Shown here: piece after piece, positions 1 through 9,804 of the stretch
Layout: each line of letters begins with the position of its first letter
How positions within the stretch are numbered: position 1 is the stretch's first letter
DNA from: Sphingomonas telluris
Lineage (GTDB): Bacteria; Pseudomonadota; Alphaproteobacteria; Sphingomonadales; Sphingomonadaceae
Direction of reading: 5' to 3'
Assembly: GCF_022568775.1 (NCBI RefSeq)
Contig: NZ_JAKZHW010000001.1
Location: forward strand, 1,798,001-1,862,000
DNA: 64,000 nt
Program-made: the position numbers and the translations under genes
The notes under the pieces: generated by a model
Told to the model about the DNA's origin: nothing
The model's database searches: none
What the model saw: the letters and a program-made list of their open reading frames with translations, nothing else

Positions 1-438
1 CGACGGCTGAAGCTGCCCGATGCCGATGTCGATCCAGCGCGTCGCGCCGTTCACCTCGGGGCCAAGGATCGGCACGAAGATCAGCAGCGTGAAGAAGATT
101 GCAGCGCCGACGAGCGACATGCGCTTCGCGCGTTCGCGCGACATCATCGAGATGGCGATCATCACCGGCACGCCGACGCCGATCCACACGATCTGGCGAT
201 AGAAGTAATGCAGCTCGGAGAACCGGACGGAGCCGCCGGAATAGCGCTCTCCCGCTGCAGGCGAGGCGGCCGCGACTGCGATCAAGCCCATTCCGATGAG
301 GACCGCGAGCAGCAGCAAAAGGACCTTGTCGATCTCCCAGAACCAGCGGCCGACGGCAGAGGTATCGGACCGGCCATAGTTGCTTGGGTCGAGCCGAGCG
401 GCCTTCGCCTTGATCTGTCCTGAGATGCTTCCGATCAT
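1..438 (-). CDS. ftsW: FtsW, septal SEDS glycosyltransferase (3' end outside the window)
   Basis: Reading the minus strand from the ATG at 436-438 gives 146 codons that run off the window start. FtsW is the inner-membrane SEDS protein that polymerises lipid II into septal glycan together with FtsI. The visible part has a soluble N-terminus, a first membrane segment rich in Leu and Val, a periplasmic stretch, a second segment, and then NGATRWIDIGIGQLQPS, which matches the conserved NGARRWI...QPSE region of SEDS proteins. The start overlaps the murD stop in an ATGA. RodA shares the motif, but the place directly after murD in a dcw operon favours FtsW. Confidence 0.93.
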   Translation of the reverse strand, partial: MIGSISGQIKAKAARLDPSNYGRSDTSAVGRWFWEIDKVLLLLLAVLIGMGLIAVAAASPAAGERYSGGSVRFSELHYFYRQIVWIGVGVPVMIAISMMSRERAKRMSLVGAAIFFTLLIFVPILGPEVNGATRWIDIGIGQLQPS

Positions 439-1727
439 AACGCCCCCACCAGGTCCCGGAACCTGTCCCCCCGCTGCTCGAAGTCCTTGAACTGGTCGAA
501 CGACGCGCAGGCGGGAGAGAGTAGAACGGTATCGCCCGGCTGTGAATCCTCCGCGGCGTGATTCAGCGCATTTTCAAGCGTTTCGCAGTTTGAGACCGGC
601 ATGTGCGGAGCAAGCAACTTCGCGAACAATTCACCGGCCTCTCCGATCGTGTAGGCGGAGCGGACGTGCGCAAAGTGCGGAGCGCACTCGTCGAGCTCAT
701 CCGTCTTGGCCCGCCCGCCGAGGATCCAGCGGATCGACGGGAAGGCGGCGAGCGCCGGAGCAGTCGCGGTCGGGTTGGTCGCCTTGCTGTCGTTTACGAA
801 CAGGACGCCGTCTTTCTCGCGGACGCGCTCCATGCGGTGCGGGAGGCCGGGATAGGTGCGGAGGCCCTTTTCGAACGCGTCACGATCTATCCCGAGGCTG
901 CCGCAAACTCGTTCGGCGGCCCAAATATTTTGCGCGTTGTGAGGACCTTGGAGAGATGGGAACTCGTCCTGGTCCGCAAACACGATGGACTCGCCTTCGT
1001 TCGGGATATGCAAAGCTCCGGGGCCATCATTCAAATCGAATATCTTGTCCCTGATGGTGGTGTCATCAACGGCGACCACTGCCCAATGCTGATCGGTCTG
1101 CATCGCAAAAAGTCGCATCTTCGACGCAGCATAAGCCTCAAAGCTCTCGTACCGGTCGAGATGATCGGGCGTGATGTTGAGCAGCACCGCGACGTCGCAA
1201 TCGAGGCTCTGCGTCAGATCGATCTGATAGCTGGAAAGCTCGAGCACATAGACACCACCTTCGGGGAGCGGGTCCTGCGCGAGGATCGGCAGGCCGATGT
1301 TGCCGCCCATCTCCGTCGGCACGCCCGCGGTCTTGAGGATATGATGGATGAGCGCGGTCGTCGTCGATTTGCCGTTGGTGCCGGTGATCCCGACGACCTT
1401 GTGCGGCGGAAGCTCGGGCCGGGCGCGGGCGAACAGCTCGATGTCGCCGATGATCTCGACGGCTGCGTCGCGGGCGCGCTGGGCGATCGGATGGCGGTTG
1501 AGCGGCAGGCCGGGCGTGACGACCAGGCTGTCGAACTGGCTGAGATCCGCTTCGTCCAGATTTGCGATCTCGGTCCCGGCAGGCGCGTTCGCCCTCGCCT
1601 GTTCCTTCGCGTCCCAGGCGGTGACGTGCGCGCCGCTGGCGAGCAGCGCCTCTGCCGTCGCCAAGCCCGACCGAGCGAGACCGTAAACTGCGTAATGCTT
1701 GCCGGCGAAGGCCTTGGCGGTGATCAC
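435..1727 (-). CDS. murD: UDP-N-acetylmuramoyl-L-alanine--D-glutamate ligase
   Basis: Cytoplasmic ATP-dependent ligase that adds D-glutamate to UDP-MurNAc-L-Ala. The protein has an N-terminal Rossmann-like domain ([14 protein letters not shown] near the start), a central ATPase domain with the Mur-ligase P-loop [12 protein letters not shown], the substrate segment [10 protein letters not shown], and a C-terminal ligase domain with [12 protein letters not shown] chose the GTG at 1725-1727, giving 430 residues: it forms a GTGA with the mraY stop, and translation from it begins just before the Rossmann strand. An upstream in-frame start at 1781 would add 18 residues encoded inside mraY and is less likely. 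Confidence 0.96.
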   Translation of the reverse strand: MITAKAFAGKHYAVYGLARSGLATAEALLASGAHVTAWDAKEQARANAPAGTEIANLDEADLSQFDSLVVTPGLPLNRHPIAQRARDAAVEIIGDIELFARARPELPPHKVVGITGTNGKSTTTALIHHILKTAGVPTEMGGNIGLPILAQDPLPEGGVYVLELSSYQIDLTQSLDCDVAVLLNITPDHLDRYESFEAYAASKMRLFAMQTDQHWAVVAVDDTTIRDKIFDLNDGPGALHIPNEGESIVFADQDEFPSLQGPHNAQNIWAAERVCGSLGIDRDAFEKGLRTYPGLPHRMERVREKDGVLFVNDSKATNPTATAPALAAFPSIRWILGGRAKTDELDECAPHFAHVRSAYTIGEAGELFAKLLAPHMPVSNCETLENALNHAAEDSQPGDTVLLSPACASFDQFKDFEQRGDRFRDLVGAL

Positions 1728-2794
1728 CGAAGCTTGAGGGTAGCGAGGCCCGCCAGCGCGAGCACGAAGCTGATGATCCAAAAGCGGATGACGACCGTCG
1801 GCTCCGACCAGCCGAGATGCTCAAAATGGTGGTGGATCGGCGCCATCCGGAAGACGCGCTTGCCGGTCCTTTTGTAGAAGAAGACCTGGATCACCACGGA
1901 CAGCGCCTCGATCACGAACAGTCCGCCGATGATCGCCAGAACGAACTCATGGTGCGTCGCGACCGCGATGGCTCCGAGCGCGCCGCCTAGCGCGAGGCTG
2001 CCGGTGTCACCCATAAAGACCGCCGCCGGCGGCGCGTTGAACCAGAGGAAGGCGAGGCCCGCGCCGACGATGGCGAGGCACAAAACGCTGAGGTCGCCCA
2101 CGCCGAGCACGTGCGGAATGCCGAGGTATTCGGCGAAGCGCGCGTTGCCGACAAGGTACGAGATCAAAAGGAAGGCGATGCTGGCGATGATCACCGGCAT
2201 GGTCGCAAGCCCGTCGAGCCCGTCGGTCAGGTTCACCGCATTGCCGAACGCGACGATCACGAACGCACCGAACGCGATGTAGAACCAGCCGAGGTCGATC
2301 ACCGGACCTTGGACGAATGGCAGGTAGAGGTTCGTTGTCCCGGCCCTCACGATTAGCCAGGTCGCGAAGCCGGCGATGAGGAATTCCAGCGCGAGCCGCG
2401 TCCTGCCGGACAGGCCCGCGTGATGGGCCTTCTTCACCTTGTCGTAGTCGTCGAGGAAACCGATCAGGCCGAAGCCTCCCGTTACCAGCAGGCATGCCCA
2501 GACGTAGGGGTTTCGAAGGTCCATCCACAGCAGGACCGACGTCGCGACCGAAATGAGGATCAGCAGGCCGCCCATGGTCGGCGTGCCACGCTTGGCGAGG
2601 TGGCTTTGCGGGCCGTCGGCGCGGATGGGCTGACCCTTCCCCTGGCGGACGCGCAGGTAGGAAATCAGCCAAGGGCCGAGCACCAGCCCGATCAGCAGCG
2701 CGGTCGCGCTCGCTGCACCAGCCCGGAAGCTGATGTAGCGAATGAGGTTGAAGATGCCCGGGAAACCGAGCTGTTCGGCGATCAGGTAGAGCAT
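1724..2794 (-). CDS. mraY: Phospho-N-acetylmuramoyl-pentapeptide transferase
   Basis: Integral membrane enzyme of 356 residues that transfers phospho-MurNAc-pentapeptide to undecaprenyl phosphate, forming lipid I. About ten hydrophobic segments are visible. Family motifs are present: the aspartate pair in [29 protein letters not shown] and the histidine cluster APIHHHFEH near the C-terminus. The ATG at 2792-2794 lies inside the last codons of murF (13-base overlap), so translation is probably coupled. Confidence 0.97.
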   Translation of the reverse strand: MLYLIAEQLGFPGIFNLIRYISFRAGAASATALLIGLVLGPWLISYLRVRQGKGQPIRADGPQSHLAKRGTPTMGGLLILISVATSVLLWMDLRNPYVWACLLVTGGFGLIGFLDDYDKVKKAHHAGLSGRTRLALEFLIAGFATWLIVRAGTTNLYLPFVQGPVIDLGWFYIAFGAFVIVAFGNAVNLTDGLDGLATMPVIIASIAFLLISYLVGNARFAEYLGIPHVLGVGDLSVLCLAIVGAGLAFLWFNAPPAAVFMGDTGSLALGGALGAIAVATHHEFVLAIIGGLFVIEALSVVIQVFFYKRTGKRVFRMAPIHHHFEHLGWSEPTVVIRFWIISFVLALAGLATLKLR

Positions 2795-4173
2795 GTTTCT
2801 TTGAGCTCCCCTGACACTCGTTCCACCAGCTTCGCAAGGCCGACCGAGTTGGATGCCTTGACGAGTATCGCGTCCCCAGGCCGGATCATCGACAGCAAGG
2901 CTTCGGTCGCCTCGTCAACGTCCGCAGCGAGGTCGAGGCCGACACGACCGACGATCTTCTCCGCGAGCGGCCGCATCTCGTCCCCAATCAGGATTACGCG
3001 GTCGATGCGTGCGTCGAGGATGTTCGGCGCCAGGCCCGCATGCAGCGCGCTGCTGTGCTCTCCGAGCTCGCGCATCGGGCCCAGCACGGCGATACGCCGG
3101 TCGATGCCGATCTCGGCGCCGAGACTCCTCAGCGTCGCCGCCATCGAGGCCGGGTTGGCGTTGTAGCTCTCGTCGATCAGCAGGATCTCGCCGTCGGCCG
3201 TCTGAATAGTGTGACGCTCGCCGCGACCCTTGAGCCCGCCGAGGTCAGCCAAAGCGAGTCCGGCGACCGCAATATCCTGGCCGAGCGCTTCCACGGCAGC
3301 GAGAACCGCCAGCGAGTTCGACACCCAGTGCTCGCCCCGTTGCGAGATGGTGAAAGTCACCTCGCTCTGGAGAAGCGCGGCCGAGATGAGGCTTCCGCCG
3401 TCGCGGGAGCGCACCGCGTGAAGCGCGTGAACGTCCGCATCGCCATGGCCGAAGGTCAGGATGTTTTCGGCATAGCGGCGCGCTGCGCGTACCAGCCGGT
3501 CGCGGTGCGGCGTGTCGTTCGGGATGATCGCGGTGCCGCCGGTCTCCAGCCCTTCGAAGATCTCGGCCTTGGCGTCCGCAATGGCTTCCTCCGACCCGAG
3601 GTTCTCGATGTGCGCGGGCGCTATCGCCGTGATCAGCACCAGATGCGGGCGGACCTGCCGGGTCAGCGCGGCGATCTCTCCTTTGTTGTTCATGCCCATC
3701 TCGAGGACGGCGAATTCGGCCTCGCGGGGCATGCGGGCGAGGCTCAGCGGCACACCCGTATGGTTGTTGTAGCTCTTGACGGAGCGGTGCGCCTTGCCGC
3801 CGCTGACGCGGTCGAGCGCTGCGTAGAGTGCTTCCTTGGTGCTGGTCTTTCCAACGGAGCCGGTAACGCCGACGATGCGCGCCTGGGAGCGTTCGCGGGC
3901 CGCGCGGCCGAGCGCTTCGAGAGCCTTTGCAGTATCTTCGACAAGGATGTGCGGGCCGTCGACCGGTTGGGAAACGATCGCCCCCGCGGCTCCGGCGGCG
4001 AATGCTCCCGCGACGAACTTGTGCCCGTCGTAGACCGTGCCGGGCATGGCCACGAAGAGATCGCCCGGCTGAACTTCGCGGCTGTCGAAGGTCACACCGG
4101 AGACTTCAAAAGAGGCGCTCGCACGGCCGCCGGTGGCCGCCTCGATCTCGGCGGAAGTCCAGAGCGGGCTCAC
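2782..4173 (-). CDS. murF: UDP-N-acetylmuramoyl-tripeptide--D-alanyl-D-alanine ligase
   Basis: Adds D-Ala-D-Ala to the UDP-MurNAc-tripeptide, the last cytoplasmic step of the precursor. The ATPase domain carries [15 protein letters not shown], followed by [21 protein letters not shown] and the C-terminal [11 protein letters not shown] segment typical of MurF. I take the GTG at 4171-4173 as start (463 residues) because it makes a GTGA overlap with the murE stop. A GTG three codons further upstream (4182) is also open. Length is normal for the family. Confidence 0.95.
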   Translation of the reverse strand: MSPLWTSAEIEAATGGRASASFEVSGVTFDSREVQPGDLFVAMPGTVYDGHKFVAGAFAAGAAGAIVSQPVDGPHILVEDTAKALEALGRAARERSQARIVGVTGSVGKTSTKEALYAALDRVSGGKAHRSVKSYNNHTGVPLSLARMPREAEFAVLEMGMNNKGEIAALTRQVRPHLVLITAIAPAHIENLGSEEAIADAKAEIFEGLETGGTAIIPNDTPHRDRLVRAARRYAENILTFGHGDADVHALHAVRSRDGGSLISAALLQSEVTFTISQRGEHWVSNSLAVLAAVEALGQDIAVAGLALADLGGLKGRGERHTIQTADGEILLIDESYNANPASMAATLRSLGAEIGIDRRIAVLGPMRELGEHSSALHAGLAPNILDARIDRVILIGDEMRPLAEKIVGRVGLDLAADVDEATEALLSMIRPGDAILVKASNSVGLAKLVERVSGELKETCST

Positions 4174-5597
4174 GCGGCACACTCCCGAGCAACCAAGGCA
4201 TCGTCGAAGGGAAGCACTCGCTCGTTCGCGCCGGTGCCGATGATCTGGCCGGTCTCGTGACCCTTGCCCGCCACGAGGATGATGTCTCCGTCCACGGCGA
4301 TGCGGATGGCTTCGGCAATGGCTTCGCGGCGACCGCCGATTTCCTTGGCCCCCGGCGCGCCCGCGAGGACGGCAGCGCGGATCGTGGCGGGATCCTCGCC
4401 GCGGGGGTTGTCGTCGGTGACGATGACGACGTCCGAGAGGCGCGCGGCGACCTCGCCCATCTCCGGACGCTTGCCCTGGTCGCGATCGCCGCCTGCACCG
4501 AAGACGGTGATCAAGCGGTTGCTGACGTGCGGGCGAAGCGCGGCAATCGCAGCCTCGAGCGCGTCAGGCGTGTGCGCATAGTCGATGTAGACCGGCGCTC
4601 CGGCGCGGCTGATGACGGCGCGCTCCAGCCTGCCGCGCACCGGAGCGAGCCGCTGCATGGCGGAGAAGACGGTCTCGAATTTGCTGCCGGTTGCCATAGC
4701 CAGGCCTGCCGCAACCAGGACGTTCGACGCCTGGTACGCACCGATCAAAGGCAGAGCGAGACGGTAGGTTCCTTCAGCAAAACGGATGACCAGCTTCTGG
4801 CCGAGCGCCGTCGGCTGCTGTTCGACCAGCTGGATCGTCTCGCCCGCGCGCCCGACGGTCATCAGGGCGATGCCGCGGCGGCGGACCCGCTCGATCACTT
4901 CGGCGGACTTGGGGTCGTCGGTCCAGACGACCGCCGTTCCGTCCTGCGGCAGAAGCTCGTCGAACAGCCGCATCTTCGCTTCGAAGTAGGCGTCCATCGA
5001 CGGGTGATAGTCGAGGTGATCGCGGCTGAAGTTGGTGAAGGCCGCGGCCTTCAGCGGCACGCCTTCGGCGCGATGCTGGTCGAGTCCGTGCGACGACGCT
5101 TCGTAAGCGACATGGGAAATGCCCAAGCGCTTCAGGCCCGCCATATTGTTGAGGAAGGTGACGATGTCGGGCGTCGTCAGTCCTGTCTTCACCTGGTCGT
5201 CGGACGTGGTCACGCCGAGCGTCCCGATCGAGGCCGAGCGGTGGCCAGCCATACGCCAGAGCTGGCGCGTCATCTCGACGGTCGAAGTCTTTCCGTTGGT
5301 GCCGGTAACCGCCACGACCGTCTCGGGATACGGGCCGTAGAAGCGCGAGGCGAGCTGCGCGAACAGCCGCCGCGGCTCAGTGTCGGAGAGGCGCGGCACG
5401 TCCGGGACCGAAGCCTCCGAGCGTGCGACGACGGCCACCGCGCCGCGTTCGATCGCGAGGGCGATGAAGTCTTCGCCGTTGAAGACCGCGCCCTTGAAGG
5501 CGCCGAAGACGCTGCCCTGGACCACCTTGCGATGGTCGATGGCAAAACCCGTCACTTCTGAATCGCTGTCGACGCCCGCCAAATCCCGCAGCTTCAC
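4170..5597 (-). CDS. murE: UDP-N-acetylmuramoyl-L-alanyl-D-glutamate--2,6-diaminopimelate ligase
   Basis: Third Mur ligase (475 residues), adding the diamino acid to the precursor. It has the P-loop VTGTNGKTSTVEM, the substrate stretch NFSRDHLDYH, and in the C-terminal domain TDDNPRGEDP. The DNPR box is the known marker of enzymes specific for meso-diaminopimelate, so this cell should have DAP-type peptidoglycan. The ATG lies five bases after the ftsI stop. Confidence 0.96.
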   Translation of the reverse strand: MKLRDLAGVDSDSEVTGFAIDHRKVVQGSVFGAFKGAVFNGEDFIALAIERGAVAVVARSEASVPDVPRLSDTEPRRLFAQLASRFYGPYPETVVAVTGTNGKTSTVEMTRQLWRMAGHRSASIGTLGVTTSDDQVKTGLTTPDIVTFLNNMAGLKRLGISHVAYEASSHGLDQHRAEGVPLKAAAFTNFSRDHLDYHPSMDAYFEAKMRLFDELLPQDGTAVVWTDDPKSAEVIERVRRRGIALMTVGRAGETIQLVEQQPTALGQKLVIRFAEGTYRLALPLIGAYQASNVLVAAGLAMATGSKFETVFSAMQRLAPVRGRLERAVISRAGAPVYIDYAHTPDALEAAIAALRPHVSNRLITVFGAGGDRDQGKRPEMGEVAARLSDVVIVTDDNPRGEDPATIRAAVLAGAPGAKEIGGRREAIAEAIRIAVDGDIILVAGKGHETGQIIGTGANERVLPFDDALVARECAA

Positions 5598-5602
5598 CGT
5601 CT

Positions 5603-7318
5603 TTAGTGCTCCGCCTTCTCGTGAACGTAGGGAAGCACAGCCGACATGTCGGGCTCGCGGTTCTTGTCCGGGCGCACACCGAGCATCGGGGCGATCCGGC
5701 TAACGGTGCGGCTGACCACCGGCGCGGCGTTCCAGCCGGCCGTGGTGAAGCCGTAAGTCTTCGGCGTTGCCTTGGGTTCGTCAAGCATCACGACGATCAC
5801 ATAGCGCGGGTCATCCATCGGGAACACACCCGCGAAGCTCGTGATATTGATCGACTGGCTATAGCGCCCGTTGATCAGTTTTTGGGCGGTGCCGGTCTTG
5901 CCGCCGATGCGGTAACCGGGAGCATCCGCGTTCTTGCCGGTGCCCTTCGTGACCACGAGCCGCAGCAGCGAGCGCATCTTGTAGCTCGTCTCCTCCGAGA
6001 AGACGCGGCGGCCCGGCGGACGCGGATTGCCCGGCCCACGCTTGAGGATCGTCGGCGGATGGTAGACGCCGTTGTCGAACAGCGTCGCGTAACCCATCGC
6101 CAGCTGCAGCGGTGCAACTGCGATGCCCTGACCGAAGCCGATAGTCATGGTCTCGAAGGGTCCCCAGCGCGATCCCGGGTTCAGCGCGCGGCCCCGCTCC
6201 CTGAGCTCGATCTCGACCCTGTCGAGGAAGCCCATCTTCTTGAGCCATTCCTTCTGACGCTCCTTGCCGAGCTGGTCGGCAATCTGCGCAGTGCCGATGT
6301 TGGAGCTTTCCATCATGATCTCGGCCACCGTGCAGGCGCGGCCGAAAGGATGGGTATCGTGAACCACATGGCCATAGACCGGCAGCGCGTTCGGGCAGTT
6401 GTAGACTTGGCCGACCGACTTGATGACGCCGGAGTCCATCGCCATCGCGACCGTGAAGGGCTTGAAGGTCGAGCCGAGCTCGAACACGCCGAGCGTGGCC
6501 CGGTTGAAGTGCGCCTCGGGCGTGCCCTGCCCTGGAGTGTTGGGATTGATTGACGGTAGGGACGTCATCGCCAGGACTTCGCCCGTGTGAACGTCCATCA
6601 CTACGCCTGCAGCGCCGATCGCGGAGAATTCGGTCACCGCCGCGTTCAGCTCGAATTCGAGCGCTTGCTGAACCTTGCTAGAAATCGAAAGGACCAGCGG
6701 CTGGCCGCGCGTGGCGGCCTCGGACAGATGCTTGTCGAAGGCCCGCTCGGCGCCCGCCGCGCCATGCCCGTCGATATCGGTGAAGCCGATGACGTGGGAA
6801 GCAAGGGTCGTCTGCGGGTACAGGCGATCGGGCTCGCGCTCGAGCGCGAGGCCGGGCTCTCCGATCGCATTGACGGCTTCAACCAGGCTCGGCGCCGCGC
6901 GGCGGCGGAGAAAGTAGAAGCTCTTGTCCGAGCGGAGCATCGCAAAATAGGCCGCCTCGTCCCGTTCGGGCATGAGCTCGGCGAGCCGCCTTGCCAGCGC
7001 CAGCTTGTCGCCGATGACCTTCTTCGGCCACAGCCCGATGGTCCAGGCATCGATGGTACGGGCGAGCGGAGCACCGTCGCGGTCGACGATGTCCCCACGT
7101 TCGGGCACGAGCGCCGTCAGCCCGCGCTTCGCCCCCGCATGGTCACCGAAGGCGGCGAGATAGAGGATGCGCAAGGCGATGATCGCGATGATGCCGGCGT
7201 AGACCAGCAGGCCGAACATCAGCCGCTGGTGCATCATGCCGAGGATCTGGCGCCGCTGCCCGACAAGTCGGAGCCGCTCGGGCCGTGGTGCGACGAGAGC
7301 GGGAGTCGGAGCGTTCAT
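5603..7318 (-). CDS. ftsI: Septal peptidoglycan transpeptidase, penicillin-binding protein 3
   Basis: Class B penicillin-binding protein of 571 residues that cross-links septal peptidoglycan. A single membrane anchor lies at about 34-56, then a pedestal domain, then the transpeptidase domain. All three catalytic motifs are visible: STFK (nucleophile Ser283), SSN (338-340) and KTG (474-476). There are no PASTA repeats. The ATG overlaps the ftsL stop in an ATGA. The 30-residue cytoplasmic tail is basic, as expected for contact with other division proteins. Confidence 0.96.
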   Translation of the reverse strand: MNAPTPALVAPRPERLRLVGQRRQILGMMHQRLMFGLLVYAGIIAIIALRILYLAAFGDHAGAKRGLTALVPERGDIVDRDGAPLARTIDAWTIGLWPKKVIGDKLALARRLAELMPERDEAAYFAMLRSDKSFYFLRRRAAPSLVEAVNAIGEPGLALEREPDRLYPQTTLASHVIGFTDIDGHGAAGAERAFDKHLSEAATRGQPLVLSISSKVQQALEFELNAAVTEFSAIGAAGVVMDVHTGEVLAMTSLPSINPNTPGQGTPEAHFNRATLGVFELGSTFKPFTVAMAMDSGVIKSVGQVYNCPNALPVYGHVVHDTHPFGRACTVAEIMMESSNIGTAQIADQLGKERQKEWLKKMGFLDRVEIELRERGRALNPGSRWGPFETMTIGFGQGIAVAPLQLAMGYATLFDNGVYHPPTILKRGPGNPRPPGRRVFSEETSYKMRSLLRLVVTKGTGKNADAPGYRIGGKTGTAQKLINGRYSQSINITSFAGVFPMDDPRYVIVVMLDEPKATPKTYGFTTAGWNAAPVVSRTVSRIAPMLGVRPDKNREPDMSAVLPYVHEKAEH

Positions 7319-8055
7319 CGGGCCGAGCCGGAATCCTTGGCTGTTTTCTTCGGGTTAGCCTTCGCGGGAAGCGGGGCCAGCGGATCGACCCTGGCGAGGC
7401 GCACCGGCTTTGTCACCGTCGCGGAAGCAGTCGCGGCTTTCTTATCCCCAGCTTTCTTGTCGGCGGCCGGCGCGGGCTTGCTCACCGCGACAGGCTTGCT
7501 CGTAGTGGCAGGCTTCGCGGGCTTCTGCAGCGCTTCAACTTTCGGAGCCACCGACTTCGGAGTTGGAGCCGGAGGCGCTTCGACCGTCTCCCGCATCGGA
7601 ACCTTCAGGCTGGCTTCGCGCATGAGCCGAGATACCGGCACGGCGGTGACGCCCGCGCCGTCATCCGCGCCGTGCTCAGTCTCATTAAGCGGCGCGGACG
7701 GGGGACGCGGCGCGGGCGCCGAGGCGAGCACGACCGGCGCCTGAACGTCGAGTTTCTGTTCAGGCCGCGCGAGGCGCGCAAGCTGGAATCCACCTTCCAG
7801 GAACTGGTCGGCGGCCGGCGCCGACAAAGCGAGTACCTTGACGTTCCACCGCTCGAGCTGCGCGAGCCGGCCGCGCGTGCCGATTTCCGTCTGCAGCAGG
7901 CGGATGTCACGCTGTGCGAGAACGATCTTCGTCTCTACGTCCTCGAGGGAGGCGCGCTCCGAGGCGACGTTTAGGGAAACGAGATAGCAAGTCAGCGCAG
8001 CACCTGCGCACGTCGCGACCATGAACACCGAGCGGAAGCTACGGGCGGCGCTCAT
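7315..8055 (-). CDS. ftsL: FtsL-like division protein with a long Ala/Pro/Lys-rich tail
   Basis: Placed exactly between rsmH and ftsI, the usual position of ftsL. The ATG at 8053-8055 (246 residues) overlaps the rsmH stop in an ATGA. A membrane segment lies at about 10-30, followed by a heptad-like periplasmic coil (about 32-75, including [20 protein letters not shown]), which is the FtsL hallmark used to bind FtsB. The remaining 150 or so residues are low-complexity, rich in Ala, Pro and Lys, and not part of the known family core; FtsL is normally about 100-120 residues. The identity rests on position and topology because FtsL sequences diverge greatly. Confidence 0.8.
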   Translation of the reverse strand: MSAARSFRSVFMVATCAGAALTCYLVSLNVASERASLEDVETKIVLAQRDIRLLQTEIGTRGRLAQLERWNVKVLALSAPAADQFLEGGFQLARLARPEQKLDVQAPVVLASAPAPRPPSAPLNETEHGADDGAGVTAVPVSRLMREASLKVPMRETVEAPPAPTPKSVAPKVEALQKPAKPATTSKPVAVSKPAPAADKKAGDKKAATASATVTKPVRLARVDPLAPLPAKANPKKTAKDSGSAR

Positions 8056-9011
8056 TTCTTGTCTCCTGTACTCTTCCACGCTGGAGCCGAGGTGCGGATC
8101 GCGCTGCGCAGCCGGGCGGAGCGCGACCGGGGGTTGCGTGCGATCTCGGCCTCCGATGGGCTGACCGGCTTCGCAACCCGTTCGAATGTTGGTGCGGGGC
8201 CTTGAACAACGACAGGGCGGTGACGCGACCCCGCTGGCGTCGCGCCGCTACGTTCACGGAAGAACCGCTTCACGATACGGTCCTCAAGACTGTGAAAGGT
8301 CACCACTGCAAGGCGGCCGCCGGGCTTCAGGGCACGCTCGGCGGCCGCCAGCCCACCCTCCAGCTCGTCGAGCTCGGCGTTCAGGTGAATGCGGATGGCC
8401 TGGAATGTCCGGGTCGCAGGATCGCTTTTCTGGCCCTGCCGATAGCCGACGGCGCGGCGGACGATCGCCGCAAGCTCGCCGGTGCGCTCGATCGGCCGGT
8501 TGGCGACAATGGCGCGAGCGATCGCGCGAGCGCGCGGCTCCTCGCCATAGTCGCGCAGCACGCGAACGATCTCGGCCTCGTCGGCCTCGTTGAGGAAGTC
8601 GGCGGCCGTCGGGCCGGCCTTTTCCATGCGCATGTCGAGCGGACCGTCGGCCGAGAAGGAAAAGCCGCGGTCCGCTCTGTCCAGTTGCATCGAGGAGACG
8701 CCGATATCGAGCGTGATCGCATCGACGAGGCCGATGCCCCGTTCCGCAAGCACGCGGTCCATCTGGCTGAATCGATCCTCGACCAGCGTCAGTCGTGAGT
8801 CTGGGACGAGTGATCGACCAGCTTCGATCGCCTCGGGGTCGCGATCGAAAGCGATCACTCGTCCCGCCCCCACCCGAAGCAGCGCGGACGTATAGCCGCC
8901 TGCCCCAAAAGTTCCGTCGACCGCGGTCTCGCCCTCATGGAGGGCCATCGCGGTTACGACTTCCTCGAGAAGCACCGGCACGTGCGGCGCGGTTGCGTCA
9001 CGGCCGGTCAT
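8052..9011 (-). CDS. rsmH: 16S rRNA m4C1402 methyltransferase RsmH (MraW)
   Basis: 319-residue methyltransferase acting on C1402 of 16S rRNA. The start [10 protein letters not shown] and the SAM-binding loop [14 protein letters not shown] are typical, followed by [27 protein letters not shown] and the C-terminal [14 protein letters not shown]. It starts in an ATGA with the mraZ stop. Confidence 0.97.
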   Translation of the reverse strand: MTGRDATAPHVPVLLEEVVTAMALHEGETAVDGTFGAGGYTSALLRVGAGRVIAFDRDPEAIEAGRSLVPDSRLTLVEDRFSQMDRVLAERGIGLVDAITLDIGVSSMQLDRADRGFSFSADGPLDMRMEKAGPTAADFLNEADEAEIVRVLRDYGEEPRARAIARAIVANRPIERTGELAAIVRRAVGYRQGQKSDPATRTFQAIRIHLNAELDELEGGLAAAERALKPGGRLAVVTFHSLEDRIVKRFFRERSGATPAGSRHRPVVVQGPAPTFERVAKPVSPSEAEIARNPRSRSARLRSAIRTSAPAWKSTGDKK

Positions 9012-9499
9012 GCCTTCAGCCCCTTCTCTTCCAGGCGGAAGCGGGCGATGTCCTTCATATCGTCCGGAATGCGCGCGTCCTTCAGGAACGCGGTCGGGTT
9101 CCAGATCTGAAACGTCTCGCCGGTGCCGAGGAACAGTGCGAGATCCTCGAGGCCGCCCTTACGGCGCATCATCGGCGGGAGGACGATGCGGCCGGACGGG
9201 TCGTACGGGACCTCTTCCGTCGCCGCGAAGGCCATCAGGTTGCGCTGCTGATATTCGAGCTGCGCGTCGGCGCTCGTCTCTTCTTTCTCGAGCAACCGCT
9301 CCAGCTTCGCGTGCTTCAGCGCGGCGTATGCGGGGTCATAGGCGCTGAGACAGGGGAAGGCTTCGTGCTTGGCGAGGACGATCGTGCGGGAATCGCCGCG
9401 GCGCTCGATCACGGAGCGAAGGAATGCGGGAACGGATACGCGGCCCTTTGCGTCGACCGCGTTCAGTGCGCTGCCTTGAAACAGATGCTCTAGCGCCAC
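9008..9499 (-). CDS. mraZ: Transcriptional regulator MraZ
   Basis: First gene of the dcw operon. MraZ is an AbrB-like DNA-binding protein that represses its own operon in E. coli. Two SpoVT-AbrB repeats are visible, each with its DxxxR core: [13 protein letters not shown] and [13 protein letters not shown]. Start choice: a TTG at 9503-9505 and a GTG at 9497-9499 are both open. The GGGG at 9508-9511 sits two bases from the TTG but about eight from the GTG, so I chose the GTG (163 residues, VALEHLFQG...). Confidence 0.93.
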   Translation of the reverse strand: MALEHLFQGSALNAVDAKGRVSVPAFLRSVIERRGDSRTIVLAKHEAFPCLSAYDPAYAALKHAKLERLLEKEETSADAQLEYQQRNLMAFAATEEVPYDPSGRIVLPPMMRRKGGLEDLALFLGTGETFQIWNPTAFLKDARIPDDMKDIARFRLEEKGLKA

Positions 9500-9621
9500 G
9501 TCCAATTCCCCGTTCGCAGCGCAAAGCTTTCCCGTTCACGGACGCACGGCATCGCCGCGCTTCCGCGCCCAAACACACAGGCATTGGGGTCAGCCCCGCA
9601 CTACCCGATGTTGGTAACTCA

Positions 9622-9673
9622 ACGGGTTTGGGGACTCAATGGATTTTGATGCCATTTCATGGGTTTTTATGCC
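9622..9673 (-). repeat. Phased imperfect repeats upstream of mraZ, possible MraZ operator
   Basis: On the plus strand ATGGATTTTGATGCC (9639-9653) is repeated as ATGGGTTTTTATGCC (9659-9673), 13 of 15 bases identical with a 20-base period. A weaker related unit, ACGGGTTTGGGGAC, starts at 9622. TGG/TGC cores recur at about 10-base steps (9629, 9640, 9650, 9660, 9670), one per helical turn. MraZ is known to bind short G-rich repeats at helical spacing upstream of its own gene. Assigning these repeats to MraZ is inference. Confidence 0.5.
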
Positions 9674-9746
9674 CAAAGGCGGATTTCTGCGGCTTTTTTA
9701 CCTCAAATCGACGGGATGTTCTTGAACTGTTCTACCTCTTTGATCC

Positions 9747-9755
9747 TGTGGATAA
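9747..9755 (-). promoter_or_regulatory. DnaA-box match (TTATCCACA)
   Basis: TGTGGATAA on the plus strand is an exact 9-mer match to the consensus DnaA box read on the minus strand. It lies about 250 bases upstream of mraZ. A match to one 9-mer is expected by chance roughly once in two windows of this size, so the call is weak without clustered boxes. Confidence 0.3.
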
Positions 9756-9804
9756 GTCTGTGCGCAGACCGAATCGGAGAATCAACCGGCAAGTCACTGG
9801 CGAC

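Larger units (their letters stand above)
9500..9804. other. Non-coding region upstream of the dcw operon
   Basis: 305 bases without a gene, between the mraZ start and the 3' end of the next minus-strand gene. The centre is clearly AT-richer than the surroundings. It holds the phased repeats at 9622-9673 and a DnaA-box match at 9747-9755. The dcw promoter must be here, but I could not find a convincing pair of -35 and -10 hexamers on the minus strand. Confidence 0.7.

Noticed and set aside
9613..9760. Replication origin suggested by an AT-rich stretch with a DnaA box
   Set aside because: Only one box is present, and no dnaA, hemE, rpmH or parAB genes are near.
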